DNA from: CBDUBS01 sp965365445
GTDB lineage: Bacteria; Bacteroidota; Rhodothermia; Rhodothermales; DASSAV01
DNA: 15,843 bases
Reading direction: 5' to 3'
Assembly (NCBI GenBank): GCA_965365445.1
Contig: CBDUBS010000075.1
Span: forward strand, 1-15,843
Made by a program: the position numbers and the translations under genes
Notes under the pieces: generated by a model
Database searches by the model: none
What the model was told of the DNA's origin: nothing
The model's input: only the letters and a program-made list of their open reading frames with translations
Part shown: in pieces, positions 6,179 through 13,926 of the stretch
How positions within the stretch are numbered: the first letter of the stretch is position 1
Layout of the letters: every line of letters begins with the position of its first letter

Positions 6179-8053
6179 GTGTCTGAGGTATCCATCGAAC
6201 GCGAGAGCCTGATCCGGGTGATGCCCGATGCCCTGGCCAATAAAATTGCCGCCGGTGAAGTCGTCCAGCGGCCGGCCTCGGTGGTGAAGGAACTGGTCGA
6301 AAACGCCATCGATGCCGGAGCGGGTCAGGTGGACATCGTACTGAAAGGCGCCGGCAGTGAACTCATCGGCGTGACCGACAACGGCTGCGGCATGAGTCCG
6401 GCCGACGCCTTGCTGTGTTTCCAGCGCCATGCTACCAGCAAGCTGCTCGCCATCGAAGATCTGGAGCGCATCGAAACGCTCGGCTTTCGGGGAGAGGCGC
6501 TGGCCTCCATCGGAGCCGTGGCGCGGGTGGAACTGCGCACGAAACGCATCGGCGACCCCACGGGCACGCGGGTCCGGGTAGAAGGAGGGCGTTGGCTGGG
6601 CCAGGAGCCCTGCGCTACACCGGAGGGTACGTCCATTTCCGTTCGGCACCTGTTCTTCAACGTACCGGCCCGGCGCAACTTCCTCAAAACCCCCGCTACC
6701 GAGCTCCGGCACCTGATCGAAACGGTCCAGTTCCTCGCCCTATCGAGCCCGCATATCGGTTTCTCGCTCACGCACGACGACAATGAAATGTACCGTATGG
6801 CTCCGGGAGCCGGGGAGCTATCCGGGGCCATGCTGGAGAGCCGTATCGGGGATCTTTTCGGAGAGGATATCCGGCGCAGCCTGCTCGCCGTGGACGAAAC
6901 GACGAGTTACCTCTCCGTACGGGGCTTCGTCACCCGCCCCTCCTTCCACCGGAAGACACGCGGCGAGCAGTTCCTGTTCGTGAACGACCGGTTCGTTCGC
7001 AATCGGTCGCTCGAGCACGCCGTACTGAGCGCCTTCGAGGGGCTGCTGCCTCCGGGGGGCTATCCGTTTTTCACCCTGTTCCTGAAGCTCAACCCGCGCC
7101 ACATCGACGTTAACGTGCACCCGACCAAGGCCGAGGTCAAATTCGACGACGAGCGCGGCGTATACGGCTTTTTGAATGCCGTCATAAAAAAAACACTCGG
7201 CTCGGCCGACCTGGCTCCCCGGCTCGAACCGGACGAGGGCCCTTCGCAGATGTTCGGCCGCGAAGGACCCTCCTACGGAAATGAAGGCCGGAGCCATCCG
7301 GTCCCCCGGCCTTTCGAAGCCCGAGCGGCGGAAGGAATGCGGCCGGCAGGCCCCGACTTCCGTACCGGCGCCGCCGGCACGCTGCCCCAGGGCGACCTGA
7401 CGGGCCGACTTTACGGACCTTACGACACGGAAAACCGGCACGTCCCATCGGGCATACGGCCCGGCCCCGAAAAGGAAGACGATACCGACGACACGCTCAT
7501 GTGGGCGCTTCACAATCGGTTCATCCTCACGCAGATCCGCTCGGGGCTGATGGTGGTGGATCAGAATGCCGCCCATGCCCGCATCCTGTACGAACGCGCG
7601 CTGCAAAGCCTCCAAAACGGCTTCGGCCTCTCGCAGCAACTCCTGTTCCCTCACACGGTCGATCTGAGCCCGGCGGATTACGAGGTGCTCAAGGACCTCA
7701 AGCCGGACTTGAAGGCGCTCGGTTTCGATCTGGATATGTTCAGCGGCCGGACCGTGGTAATCCGGGGCGTCCCGGCGGACATCCGTACGGGCGACGAACG
7801 CCTGATCCTGGAGGAAGTGATCGAACAGTACAAAGCCTACCGGGATACGCTCCAACTCACGGGCCATGAGAACCTTGCCCGGAGCATCGCCCGACGCAGC
7901 GCGGTGCCGCCCGGAAAAAAACTCTCCGTAAAGGAGATGCGCGCGCTCATCGATCAACTGTTCTCGTGCCGGATGCCCTATACCGATCCCAACGGCCGCC
8001 CGACGATCATCAAAATCCCCATCGAGGAACTCGACCGTCGTTTCGGGAGGTAG
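6179..8053 (+). CDS. mutL: DNA mismatch repair protein MutL, nuclease motif degenerate
   Basis: GHKL ATPase that couples MutS mismatch recognition to downstream repair. The N-terminal domain is intact: IAAGEVVQRPASVVKELVEN (23-42) with catalytic Glu38, DNGCGM (67-72), TLGFRGEALASIG (100-112), EGTSISVRHLFFNVPARR (149-166) and HIDVNVHPTKAEVKF. A low-complexity linker of about 350-430 leads to a MutL C-terminal dimerisation domain. In endonuclease-type MutL this carries DQHAxxExxxxE, ACxxA and CPHGRP. Here they read DQNAAHARILYE (461-472), ARRSA (571-575) and DPNGRP (603-608), so only the Asp of the usual metal ligands remains. The 624-residue length is normal. The start is a GTG; a later ATG (residue 15) would cut into the conserved N-terminus. 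tilS follows after 3 bases. Confidence 0.96.
   Translation: MSEVSIERESLIRVMPDALANKIAAGEVVQRPASVVKELVENAIDAGAGQVDIVLKGAGSELIGVTDNGCGMSPADALLCFQRHATSKLLAIEDLERIETLGFRGEALASIGAVARVELRTKRIGDPTGTRVRVEGGRWLGQEPCATPEGTSISVRHLFFNVPARRNFLKTPATELRHLIETVQFLALSSPHIGFSLTHDDNEMYRMAPGAGELSGAMLESRIGDLFGEDIRRSLLAVDETTSYLSVRGFVTRPSFHRKTRGEQFLFVNDRFVRNRSLEHAVLSAFEGLLPPGGYPFFTLFLKLNPRHIDVNVHPTKAEVKFDDERGVYGFLNAVIKKTLGSADLAPRLEPDEGPSQMFGREGPSYGNEGRSHPVPRPFEARAAEGMRPAGPDFRTGAAGTLPQGDLTGRLYGPYDTENRHVPSGIRPGPEKEDDTDDTLMWALHNRFILTQIRSGLMVVDQNAAHARILYERALQSLQNGFGLSQQLLFPHTVDLSPADYEVLKDLKPDLKALGFDLDMFSGRTVVIRGVPADIRTGDERLILEEVIEQYKAYRDTLQLTGHENLARSIARRSAVPPGKKLSVKEMRALIDQLFSCRMPYTDPNGRPTIIKIPIEELDRRFGR
8046..8050 (+). 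promoter_or_regulatory. Shine-Dalgarno of tilS abutting the mutL stop
   Basis: GGAGG is directly followed by the mutL stop TAG (8051-8053), and the tilS ATG comes 6 bases after the motif. A ribosome terminating on mutL would cover this site, so translational coupling of mutL and tilS is likely. Confidence 0.7.
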
Positions 8054-8056
8054 CCC

Positions 8057-9412
8057 ATGAAACTGTCGGATGTAGAACGGTTCATCGAGCGTCATCACCT
8101 GCTGGCCCCGGGCGAGCGCGTCGTGGTAGGCGTAAGCGGCGGCGTCGATTCCCTCGTTCTTCTGGATTCGCTGCACGGACTCGGGTACGACGTGCGGGCC
8201 GCACATGTCAACTACCGGCTTCGAGGCGACGCCTCCGACGGCGACGAGCAGCACGTACTGGCGTTCTGCGCCGAGCACGGCATACCGGCTTCCGTGGAGC
8301 GGACCGATGCGAAAGCGTTTGCCGAAAAAGCCCGCCTCTCGGTGCAGGAAGCCGCCCGGAAAATCCGGTACGACTTCTTCAGGAGGTACGCTGCCGTCGT
8401 AAATGCGGAGGTGATCGCTACGGGACACCACCTGGACGACCAGGCCGAAACGGTCCTGCTGAACCTGTTCCGGGGGGCCGGGTTGAGGGGCCTTGCGGGC
8501 ATCCCCGTAAAACGCTCTGCCGGGCCTGCGGGTCGCCTCATGGTGGTTCGGCCGCTTCTCTTCGCTCGCCGGGCCGACATCGAGGCCTTTGCCCGCGAGC
8601 GCGGTACGGCGTGGCGCACCGACGCCGGCAACCGAAACGTAAAGTACCGACGTTCGGCCCTGCGCATGGACATTCTGCCCGAAATCGAACGGCATTTCGG
8701 CGCGGGTGTAGCGGAACACATCGCTCGTGCCGCCGAACTCATCCGGGATCATCTCGACCAGGAGGACGCCGTCTCCGAAGGAAGCAACCGGCTGCATCTG
8801 ACCGACCTGCAACAGGCTTCTCCTGCCCGGCGGCGACACCTCGTACACCGGGCGCTCCGGCGCGAGCTTCCCGAGGCGCCGCTCTCCTATGCGTTTGTCA
8901 TGGAGGTGCTGGCCCTGGTGGATGCACAGGTCGGGCGGCGCATCGAAACACCCGGCGGAGCGATATGGCGCGAGCGCGACGCCCTGCTGTTTCTGCCCAG
9001 CCCCATCGCCGACGCCGGAGCCTCCCCGGAACAGGCTTTCCTGCACGGCGAAGGCGAAACGGAAATCCCGGAGGGCCGCCTGCAGTTGAGCCTCCTTCCG
9101 GAGCGACCCGACCCGCTCGATTGCGGAACACCGGATGTGGTGTACGTGGATGCCGACCGGCTCGTCTTTCCGCTGGTCCTCCGCCCCTGGCGACCGGGGG
9201 ACCGGATGCGGCCGCTCGGCATGAAAGGCGCCAAAAAGGTTAGCGACGTGCTTACCGACGCCGGGATCGTAGGGCACGCCCGTGGCCGGGCTCCGGTGCT
9301 GCTTTCCGGCGAGCGGGTTGTGTGGGTCGTCGGGGTGCGGCTTGCCGAGGAAGCCCGCATCCGTCCGGATTCACGACGGTTTGCAAAAATCGCGTTCATT
9401 CGGAGCCGCTGA
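8057..9412 (+). CDS. tilS: tRNA(Ile)-lysidine synthase TilS
   Basis: ATP-dependent enzyme that converts cytidine 34 of the CAU-anticodon tRNA-Ile to lysidine, so that it reads AUA and is charged with isoleucine; normally essential. The 451-residue protein has the N-type PP-loop SGGVDS (27-32), then AAHVNYRLRGDASDGDE and the conserved TGHHLDDQAETVLLNLFRG. The RRSALRMDILPEIERHFG segment stands in place of the family RNxIRxxxLP. The C-terminal TilS domain is recognisable by RPWRPGDRMRPLGMKGAKKV, then a VVWVVGVRLAEEARI segment that closes the domain. The ATG at 8057 is supported by GGAGG six bases upstream and by the MutL stop three bases before it. A 90-base gap to hpt on the same strand leaves room for an internal promoter. 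Confidence 0.96.
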   Translation: MKLSDVERFIERHHLLAPGERVVVGVSGGVDSLVLLDSLHGLGYDVRAAHVNYRLRGDASDGDEQHVLAFCAEHGIPASVERTDAKAFAEKARLSVQEAARKIRYDFFRRYAAVVNAEVIATGHHLDDQAETVLLNLFRGAGLRGLAGIPVKRSAGPAGRLMVVRPLLFARRADIEAFARERGTAWRTDAGNRNVKYRRSALRMDILPEIERHFGAGVAEHIARAAELIRDHLDQEDAVSEGSNRLHLTDLQQASPARRRHLVHRALRRELPEAPLSYAFVMEVLALVDAQVGRRIETPGGAIWRERDALLFLPSPIADAGASPEQAFLHGEGETEIPEGRLQLSLLPERPDPLDCGTPDVVYVDADRLVFPLVLRPWRPGDRMRPLGMKGAKKVSDVLTDAGIVGHARGRAPVLLSGERVVWVVGVRLAEEARIRPDSRRFAKIAFIRSR

Positions 9413-9502
9413 CTGCGCCGAACCGGGCGGGCGGCGTACCTTGCGTTTTTCCACGGGCGCAGCACCCGCACTCCGGCTCGCTGCCCACGAACCCTTTTCG
9501 TC
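9413..9502 (+). promoter_or_regulatory. Possible hpt promoter region
   Basis: The tilS-hpt gap contains GGCGTACCTTGCGTTTTT at 9433-9450. TACCTTGC is a partial match to the Bacteroidota -7 element TAnnTTTG, but no TTG is well placed upstream. This is a weak candidate only. Confidence 0.2.
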
Positions 9503-10081
9503 ATGCCTGTTTCCACGCTCGCGCGGGAGCCCGCACCGGATGAGTTCGTCCATTGCCGGGGCGAACGCTTCAAAATTTACCTCCACGCCGACGCCATCCA
9601 GGAACGGGTCCGGGAAATCGGCCGCCGGATCGACGCGGATTACGGCTCGGATGCTCCCATCCTGATTGGCGTGCTCAACGGAGCGTTCATGTTCATTGCG
9701 GACCTGATGCGCCACATCACCATCGATTGCGAGGTGGACTTTCTCAAGCTTTCATCCTATGGCGAGCGGAAGGTTTCGAGCGGCCAGGTGCACGAGCTGA
9801 AGAAAATCGACGCCGACATCGAAGGGCGGCACGTCGTCGTCGTGGAGGACATCGTCGATACCGGCCTCTCGATGCAGTTCATGCTGAACATCCTGCAACA
9901 CCACCACCCGGCATCGCTGCGGGTGGCTACGCTGCTGCATAAATACGAGGCCACCAAGGTGGACGTGCCGCTGGATTACGTCGGGTTCCGCATCCCGAAT
10001 GCGTTCGTGCTCGGGTACGGCCTGGATTACGGCCAACTGGCCCGCAACCTGCCCCACATCTACATCCTGGACGAGGGCTGA
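9503..10081 (+). CDS. hpt: Hypoxanthine phosphoribosyltransferase
   Basis: Purine-salvage enzyme transferring the phosphoribosyl group of PRPP to hypoxanthine, and usually guanine, to give IMP or GMP. The 192-residue protein shows the type I PRTase fold markers: ILIGVLNGAFMFIADLMRHI (53-72), the flexible-loop region KLSSYGERKVSSGQV (82-96), and the PRPP-binding motif VVVVEDIVDTGLSM (111-124). The base-binding segment DYVGFRIPNAFVLGYGLDY is near the C-terminus. The order and sequence match Hpt rather than Apt or xanthine PRTase. The ATG at 9503 is chosen because the core begins near residue 20; no Shine-Dalgarno is evident. tilS lies 90 bases upstream. Its TGA is only 2 bases from the stop codon of the convergent HD-domain gene. 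Confidence 0.94.
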   Translation: MPVSTLAREPAPDEFVHCRGERFKIYLHADAIQERVREIGRRIDADYGSDAPILIGVLNGAFMFIADLMRHITIDCEVDFLKLSSYGERKVSSGQVHELKKIDADIEGRHVVVVEDIVDTGLSMQFMLNILQHHHPASLRVATLLHKYEATKVDVPLDYVGFRIPNAFVLGYGLDYGQLARNLPHIYILDEG

Positions 10082-10083
10082 CC

Positions 10084-11382
10084 CTACCCTTCTTCCGGCA
10101 GCAGCGAGCCGGCTTCCTTCGGAAAACACAGGTACGGCTTCACCACGAACCGGCTTACGGCGGAAACGGTGAGCGTATCCGATGTTTTCGAAAGCTCCTC
10201 GATTTCCCCCGATTTCCGCAGGATTCGGATGGAATCATCGAGCGGTTCGTAGGCGGTGTGCCGCGAGGCGTCCAGGGTGAGGTAATACCCGGCGTCGTGC
10301 CCGGCCTCAGACCCCGTGGACAATCCCGATGCGACGAGCCAATCGGCAATCCGCTCCCGCCACGCCGAAAACGCTCCTTCGCCTGGTTCCGCATCGAGGA
10401 ATTGCACCCGAAAGAACCGCCGGTTGATGAATCGGTCGCACAGATCGGCAAGCACATTATCCTGACCGTTCCGCCACACCTTGATGCTGAACAGCACGTC
10501 CGTATCGTCAAGTCGGGTGTAGGCCTCCCGAACACCCGGCGCGCCCAGATCGGCCCCGGACAGGCGGCGGCGCAAGAAAAAGAGCAGCGCCTCCGAGCCG
10601 CCCGCAACGGCCTGCGGACGCTCCGCTTCCAGATGCTCCCGCACCCGGGAGAAGATGGCCCGCAGCAGGTGATCGCCGGCAAGCACCGTTTTGTGCAGGT
10701 ACACCTGCCAGTACATGAGCCGCCGGGAAATGATGAAGTTCTCGGCGGCGTACACCCCTTTCGACTCGATGACCACCCCGGAATCCGGTCCCCCCTCTAT
10801 CGGATGGACGCGCATCGTCTTGATGATCCGACCCACGCCAATGCTGCCCTCGATCACACCGGTGTAAAACGAATCCCGCCGGAGGTAGTCCAGGCGGTCC
10901 ATGTCGATCTGGCTCGAGACGAGCTGGTGGAAGAAGGGCCGGGGATAGACCCCGTCGAACATCGCAATGGCGAGGTCGAGCCGGCCGCCGAACCGCTCGT
11001 TGAGGTGTTCGAGCATGATCCGGCTCATCTGTTCGTGCCGGAACCCATCGATGAGTTCGTTTTCGAGCGTATGGGAAAACGGTCCGTGCCCGATATCATG
11101 CAGCAGTGCGGCCAGCAGCGCCGCCGTGGTTTCCTCGGGCGAAATGGCCGTGCCCTTATCGCATAAACTGGACAGGGCTTCCTGCATGAGCGCCATCGCC
11201 CCGAGCGCGTGCCCGAAGCGCGTGTGTTCTGCCCCGGGGAACACGAGGTACCCGACGCCAAGCTGCCGGATGCGCCGCAGCCGCTGCACCTCCGGCGTCT
11301 GGATCAGCTCCAGCACCGTATCGCGAGGTACGGAAATAAACCCGTGGACGGGGTCGGAGAAGATCTTGAAGCGGCTTTCCAC
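10084..11382 (-). CDS. HD-domain phosphohydrolase, dNTPase/YwfO-like
   Basis: Predicted metal-dependent phosphohydrolase of 432 residues. The N-terminus has IFSDPVHGFISVP (7-19), the opening motif of the SAMHD1/YwfO-like HD family. RLRRIRQLGVGYLVFPGAEH (34-53) and TRFGHALGAM (54-63) follow, then the HD pair in ALLHDIGHGPFSH (92-104, His95-Asp96), and the final metal-ligand region SSQIDMDRLDYLRRD (156-170). The set H...HD...D is complete, so an active enzyme is expected. Family members characterised elsewhere hydrolyse nucleoside triphosphates, but the substrate here is not determinable. The C-terminal half (about 250-432) resembles the extended portion of the family. The GTG start at 11382 lies 14 bases after the sucC stop, so the two are probably co-transcribed. 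Its stop is 2 bases from that of convergent hpt. Confidence 0.9.
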   Translation of the reverse strand: MESRFKIFSDPVHGFISVPRDTVLELIQTPEVQRLRRIRQLGVGYLVFPGAEHTRFGHALGAMALMQEALSSLCDKGTAISPEETTAALLAALLHDIGHGPFSHTLENELIDGFRHEQMSRIMLEHLNERFGGRLDLAIAMFDGVYPRPFFHQLVSSQIDMDRLDYLRRDSFYTGVIEGSIGVGRIIKTMRVHPIEGGPDSGVVIESKGVYAAENFIISRRLMYWQVYLHKTVLAGDHLLRAIFSRVREHLEAERPQAVAGGSEALLFFLRRRLSGADLGAPGVREAYTRLDDTDVLFSIKVWRNGQDNVLADLCDRFINRRFFRVQFLDAEPGEGAFSAWRERIADWLVASGLSTGSEAGHDAGYYLTLDASRHTAYEPLDDSIRILRKSGEIEELSKTSDTLTVSAVSRFVVKPYLCFPKEAGSLLPEEG

Positions 11383-11396
11383 GGGTAGTCGTGCCC

Positions 11397-12590
11397 TTAT
11401 ACGGCTTTTTCCGACCGTACCCGTTCGAGCGCCCGGGTGACCCTCTCGGCGGCCTCTTCCAGGTATACGGCCGTTTCGATCTCCAGGCCGCTTTCGGCCA
11501 GAATGTCCAGTCCTTCGCGCGCGTTGGTGCCCTGTAACCGCACGATCAGCGGAACGTGGATGCCCACGTTTCGGGCCGCTTCCACCACCCCCCGGGCTAC
11601 GCGGTCGCCGCGAACGATGCCGCCGAAAATGTTCACGAGCACCACCTCGACGTTCTTATCCTCCAGGATGATGCGGAATCCGGCTTCCACGGTCTGCACG
11701 TTCGCGCCGCCGCCCACGTCCAGGAAATTGGCCGGCTCCCCGCCCGCCAGCTTGATGATGTCCATGGTAGCCATCGCCAGGCCGGCTCCGTTCACCATAC
11801 ACCCGACGTTGCCGTCCAGCCGGACGTAGTTCAGGTTGTGCTTGCTCGCCTCGATCTCCAGCGGCTCCTCCTCATGCACATCGCGTAATTCCAGCAGGTC
11901 CGGCTGCCGATACAGCGCGTTGTCGTCCAGGCTGATTTTGGCGTCCAGCGCGAGCACGTCGCCCCCTTCGGTGACCACGAGCGGGTTGATCTCTACCAGC
12001 GAGCTGTCCGTCTCCTCGTAGGTGCGGACGATCCCGGCTACCAGTTTCATTGCCTGTTTCGCCGTATCGCCCTCCATACCCAGACCGTATACGATCTGCC
12101 GCACCTGAAACGGCTGAAGCCCGACGCCAGGATCGATCCACACTTTGAGGATTTTTTCCGGGCTCACGGCGGCTACTTCCTCGATATCCATGCCCCCCTC
12201 CGCCGAGGCCATGATGACGGTGCGGCTTCGCTGCCGATCCAGCGTAACGCCAAGGTAGTATTCCTTCGCGATGGCGACGGCTTCGGAGATGAGCACCTTT
12301 CGGACGAGGCGGCCTTCCGTGCCGGTCTGGGGCGTCCGGAGTTGCATCCCGAGGATCTGCCGGGCCTTCTCGACGGCCTCCTCCGCGGAGGCCGCCACCT
12401 TGACGCCGCCCCCTTTGCCCCGCCCTCCGGCGTGCACCTGCGCCTTGACGACAAACTTCCGGACGCCTTCGGCGGCCAGCGCCCCGACGGCTTCCTCGAT
12501 TTCTTCGGGCGCGCCGGCCACGCGGCCCCCGCTCACGGCCACGCCGTAGCGGGCGAGAATCTCTTTCGACTGGTATTCGTGCAGTTTCAT
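11397..12590 (-). CDS. sucC: Succinyl-CoA ligase (ADP-forming) beta subunit
   Basis: Beta subunit of succinyl-CoA synthetase, a TCA-cycle enzyme making ATP or GTP from succinyl-CoA with the alpha subunit SucD. The 397-residue product begins MKLHEYQSKEILARYGV, the family N-terminus. It has the ATP-grasp segment VVKAQVHAGGRGKGGGVKV, then IAKEYYLGVTLDR, MASAEGGMDIEEVA and SLVEINPLVVT with the Mg-binding residues. Also present are GCMVNGAGLAMATMDIIKL, ANFLDVGGGA, VNIFGGIVRGD and the C-terminal VPLIVRLQGTNAREGLDIL. The start is the ATG at 12590. The reading frame stays open much further upstream, but that part is the antisense of the lptG-like gene and bears no family similarity. sucD is not in the window. 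An HD hydrolase gene follows 14 bases downstream. Confidence 0.97.
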   Translation of the reverse strand: MKLHEYQSKEILARYGVAVSGGRVAGAPEEIEEAVGALAAEGVRKFVVKAQVHAGGRGKGGGVKVAASAEEAVEKARQILGMQLRTPQTGTEGRLVRKVLISEAVAIAKEYYLGVTLDRQRSRTVIMASAEGGMDIEEVAAVSPEKILKVWIDPGVGLQPFQVRQIVYGLGMEGDTAKQAMKLVAGIVRTYEETDSSLVEINPLVVTEGGDVLALDAKISLDDNALYRQPDLLELRDVHEEEPLEIEASKHNLNYVRLDGNVGCMVNGAGLAMATMDIIKLAGGEPANFLDVGGGANVQTVEAGFRIILEDKNVEVVLVNIFGGIVRGDRVARGVVEAARNVGIHVPLIVRLQGTNAREGLDILAESGLEIETAVYLEEAAERVTRALERVRSEKAV

Positions 12591-12713
12591 GTTTCCGGTA
12601 GTACCTTTTCCGTAAGGACCGGCGATATCACGCCTGCATGAACAGAGCCTGCCGGTTTCCCGCTTAAAATACGCCTTATCGGTTGGAATGCCCCTCCGAG
12701 CCCTGTACCTAAT
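12591..12713. promoter_or_regulatory. Divergent promoter region between sucC and lptG-like gene
   Basis: These 123 bases separate the sucC ATG (minus) and the permease GTG (plus) and must hold promoters for both. An AT-rich patch CTTAAAATAC lies at 12663-12672; read on the minus strand it gives GTATTTTAAG, a partial match to the Bacteroidota TAnnTTTG element. No matching -33 TTG was found, so no exact promoter is called. Confidence 0.35.
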
Positions 12714-13796
12714 GTGACAAAGTTTGATCTTCATATCATCCGGCGGTTCCTGACCGGCTTCGCCGTGCTCACCCTGACGCTCATCGTGTTCTTCGTGGTG
12801 CTGCACTACGTGGAGTTCGTGGACGACTTCCTGGACCGGGGAGCGACGATGCGCGAGGTGTTCCTGACGTACTACCCGAGCTACATCCCGGCCATCGTAT
12901 ACCTTACGGCTCCGCTCGCCACGTTCCTGAGCTGCGTGTATCTTACGGGCCGCCTGGCCCAATCGCTCCAGATCGTCGCCCTGCAAACGACGGGCGTATC
13001 CCTGTATCGCCTGCTCGTTCCGTACCTGCTCACGGGGATCGTCCTTACCGCCTCCCTGTTCTGGTTCAACGGCTGGGTAGTGCCGCGTACGAACGAGGTG
13101 GTCGTCCGGTTCGAGGATCGGTACCTGCGGGACGCGGGCGAAATCGACGTGGCCGACATCCACCGGCAGCTGGGGCCGCGCTCGCTGGTGACCATCGGGT
13201 TTTACGACCGCGAGGGGCGGGTAGCTCACAGGGTATCGCTTCAGGAGTTCCGGGACAGCACCGCACTCCGGGTACGCGTGGATGCCGGCCGCATGGAGTG
13301 GGTAGACTCGCTGGGCGTATGGCGGCTGTATAACGCGATGATTCGGCAGTTCCCGGAAGCAGGCTTCGAGACGCGCCGCTCCGCCGACACGCTCGATACC
13401 ACGCTCGCCATACAGCCGCACGAATTCGCCCGTACCCAGCGCGAGGTGGAAGCCATGACCATCCCGGAAGCTTCGGGCTACGTAGACGCTCTCCGGCGAA
13501 GCGGCATCGGCAACACCGGACGCTCGCTGGTGGCCTATCACTCCAAGTTCAGCTACCCGTTTGCCAACCTGATCCTGGTGCTCATCGGGGTTCCGCTGGC
13601 CTCGGTGCGCCGACGGGGCGGCCAGGCCGTCCGGATCGGGCTGGGGTTGTTTACGGCCTTCGGCTACCTGGCCGTCATGAAGCTCACCGAACCGTTCGGG
13701 TATTCCGGAGCGCTGGCCCCGGCCATAACGGCCTGGCTGCCGCACGCCCTGTTCGCCGGCCTGGCCCTCATCCTGCTCGTGGGCGCCCGGAAGTAG
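12714..13796 (+). CDS. lptG: LptF/LptG family LPS-export permease
   Basis: Inner-membrane component of the Lpt ABC exporter that extracts LPS and passes it to the periplasmic bridge ending at LptD. The 360 residues have the YjgP/YjgQ layout. Helix 1 is at about 10-30, then VEFVDDFLDRGA, and helices at about 52-75 and 98-120. A large periplasmic domain (about 125-275) is followed by three C-terminal helices from YPFANLILVLIGVPLA onward. The N-terminal KFDLHIIRRFLTGFAVLT and central PAIVYLTAPLATFLSCVY stretch are characteristic. Two paralogues, LptF and LptG, usually exist; length and sequence cannot firmly decide which this is, so the symbol is provisional. The start is GTG at 12714; the overlapping ATG at 12712 reads straight into a stop. 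It is monocistronic as far as visible. Confidence 0.87.
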   Translation: MTKFDLHIIRRFLTGFAVLTLTLIVFFVVLHYVEFVDDFLDRGATMREVFLTYYPSYIPAIVYLTAPLATFLSCVYLTGRLAQSLQIVALQTTGVSLYRLLVPYLLTGIVLTASLFWFNGWVVPRTNEVVVRFEDRYLRDAGEIDVADIHRQLGPRSLVTIGFYDREGRVAHRVSLQEFRDSTALRVRVDAGRMEWVDSLGVWRLYNAMIRQFPEAGFETRRSADTLDTTLAIQPHEFARTQREVEAMTIPEASGYVDALRRSGIGNTGRSLVAYHSKFSYPFANLILVLIGVPLASVRRRGGQAVRIGLGLFTAFGYLAVMKLTEPFGYSGALAPAITAWLPHALFAGLALILLVGARK

Positions 13797-13801
13797 CCCG
13801 C

Positions 13802-13926
13802 TCAGCGTACTACGGCGAGCCTGCCGGTCGGACTCTGCGTCAGGTAGAGGTTACGGACATGCCTTTGCCAAACCACATGCGGCTCCGTCCAGGCATCTCC
13901 CCTTCGCCAACCATCCCGTTCCGGGG
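13802..13926 (-). pseudogene. Possible C-terminal gene remnant, unidentified
   Basis: On the minus strand of the short gap between the permease and the YdeI-family gene, an open frame ends at a TGA (13802-13804). It reads ERDGWRRGDAWTEPHVVWQR followed by HVRNLYLTQSPTGRLAVVR. The composition, with four Trp and an alternating hydrophobic end, looks protein-like. No start or ribosome site is visible, and the frame runs on into the 3' end of the YdeI gene out of phase. It may be a decayed C-terminus left by rearrangement, or chance. No family is recognised. Confidence 0.2.

Noticed and set aside
6818..9277. Very long minus-strand open frame (about 819 codons) across mutL and tilS.
   Set aside because: It crosses two well-supported plus-strand genes and their junction. 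The product is His-, Arg- and Gly-rich without domain signatures, as expected for an antisense shadow.
12591..13745. 385-residue N-terminal extension in frame with SucC.
   Set aside because: The extension is antisense to the LptG-like gene, and SucC homologues begin at the MKLHEYQ motif, so the start is set at 12590.
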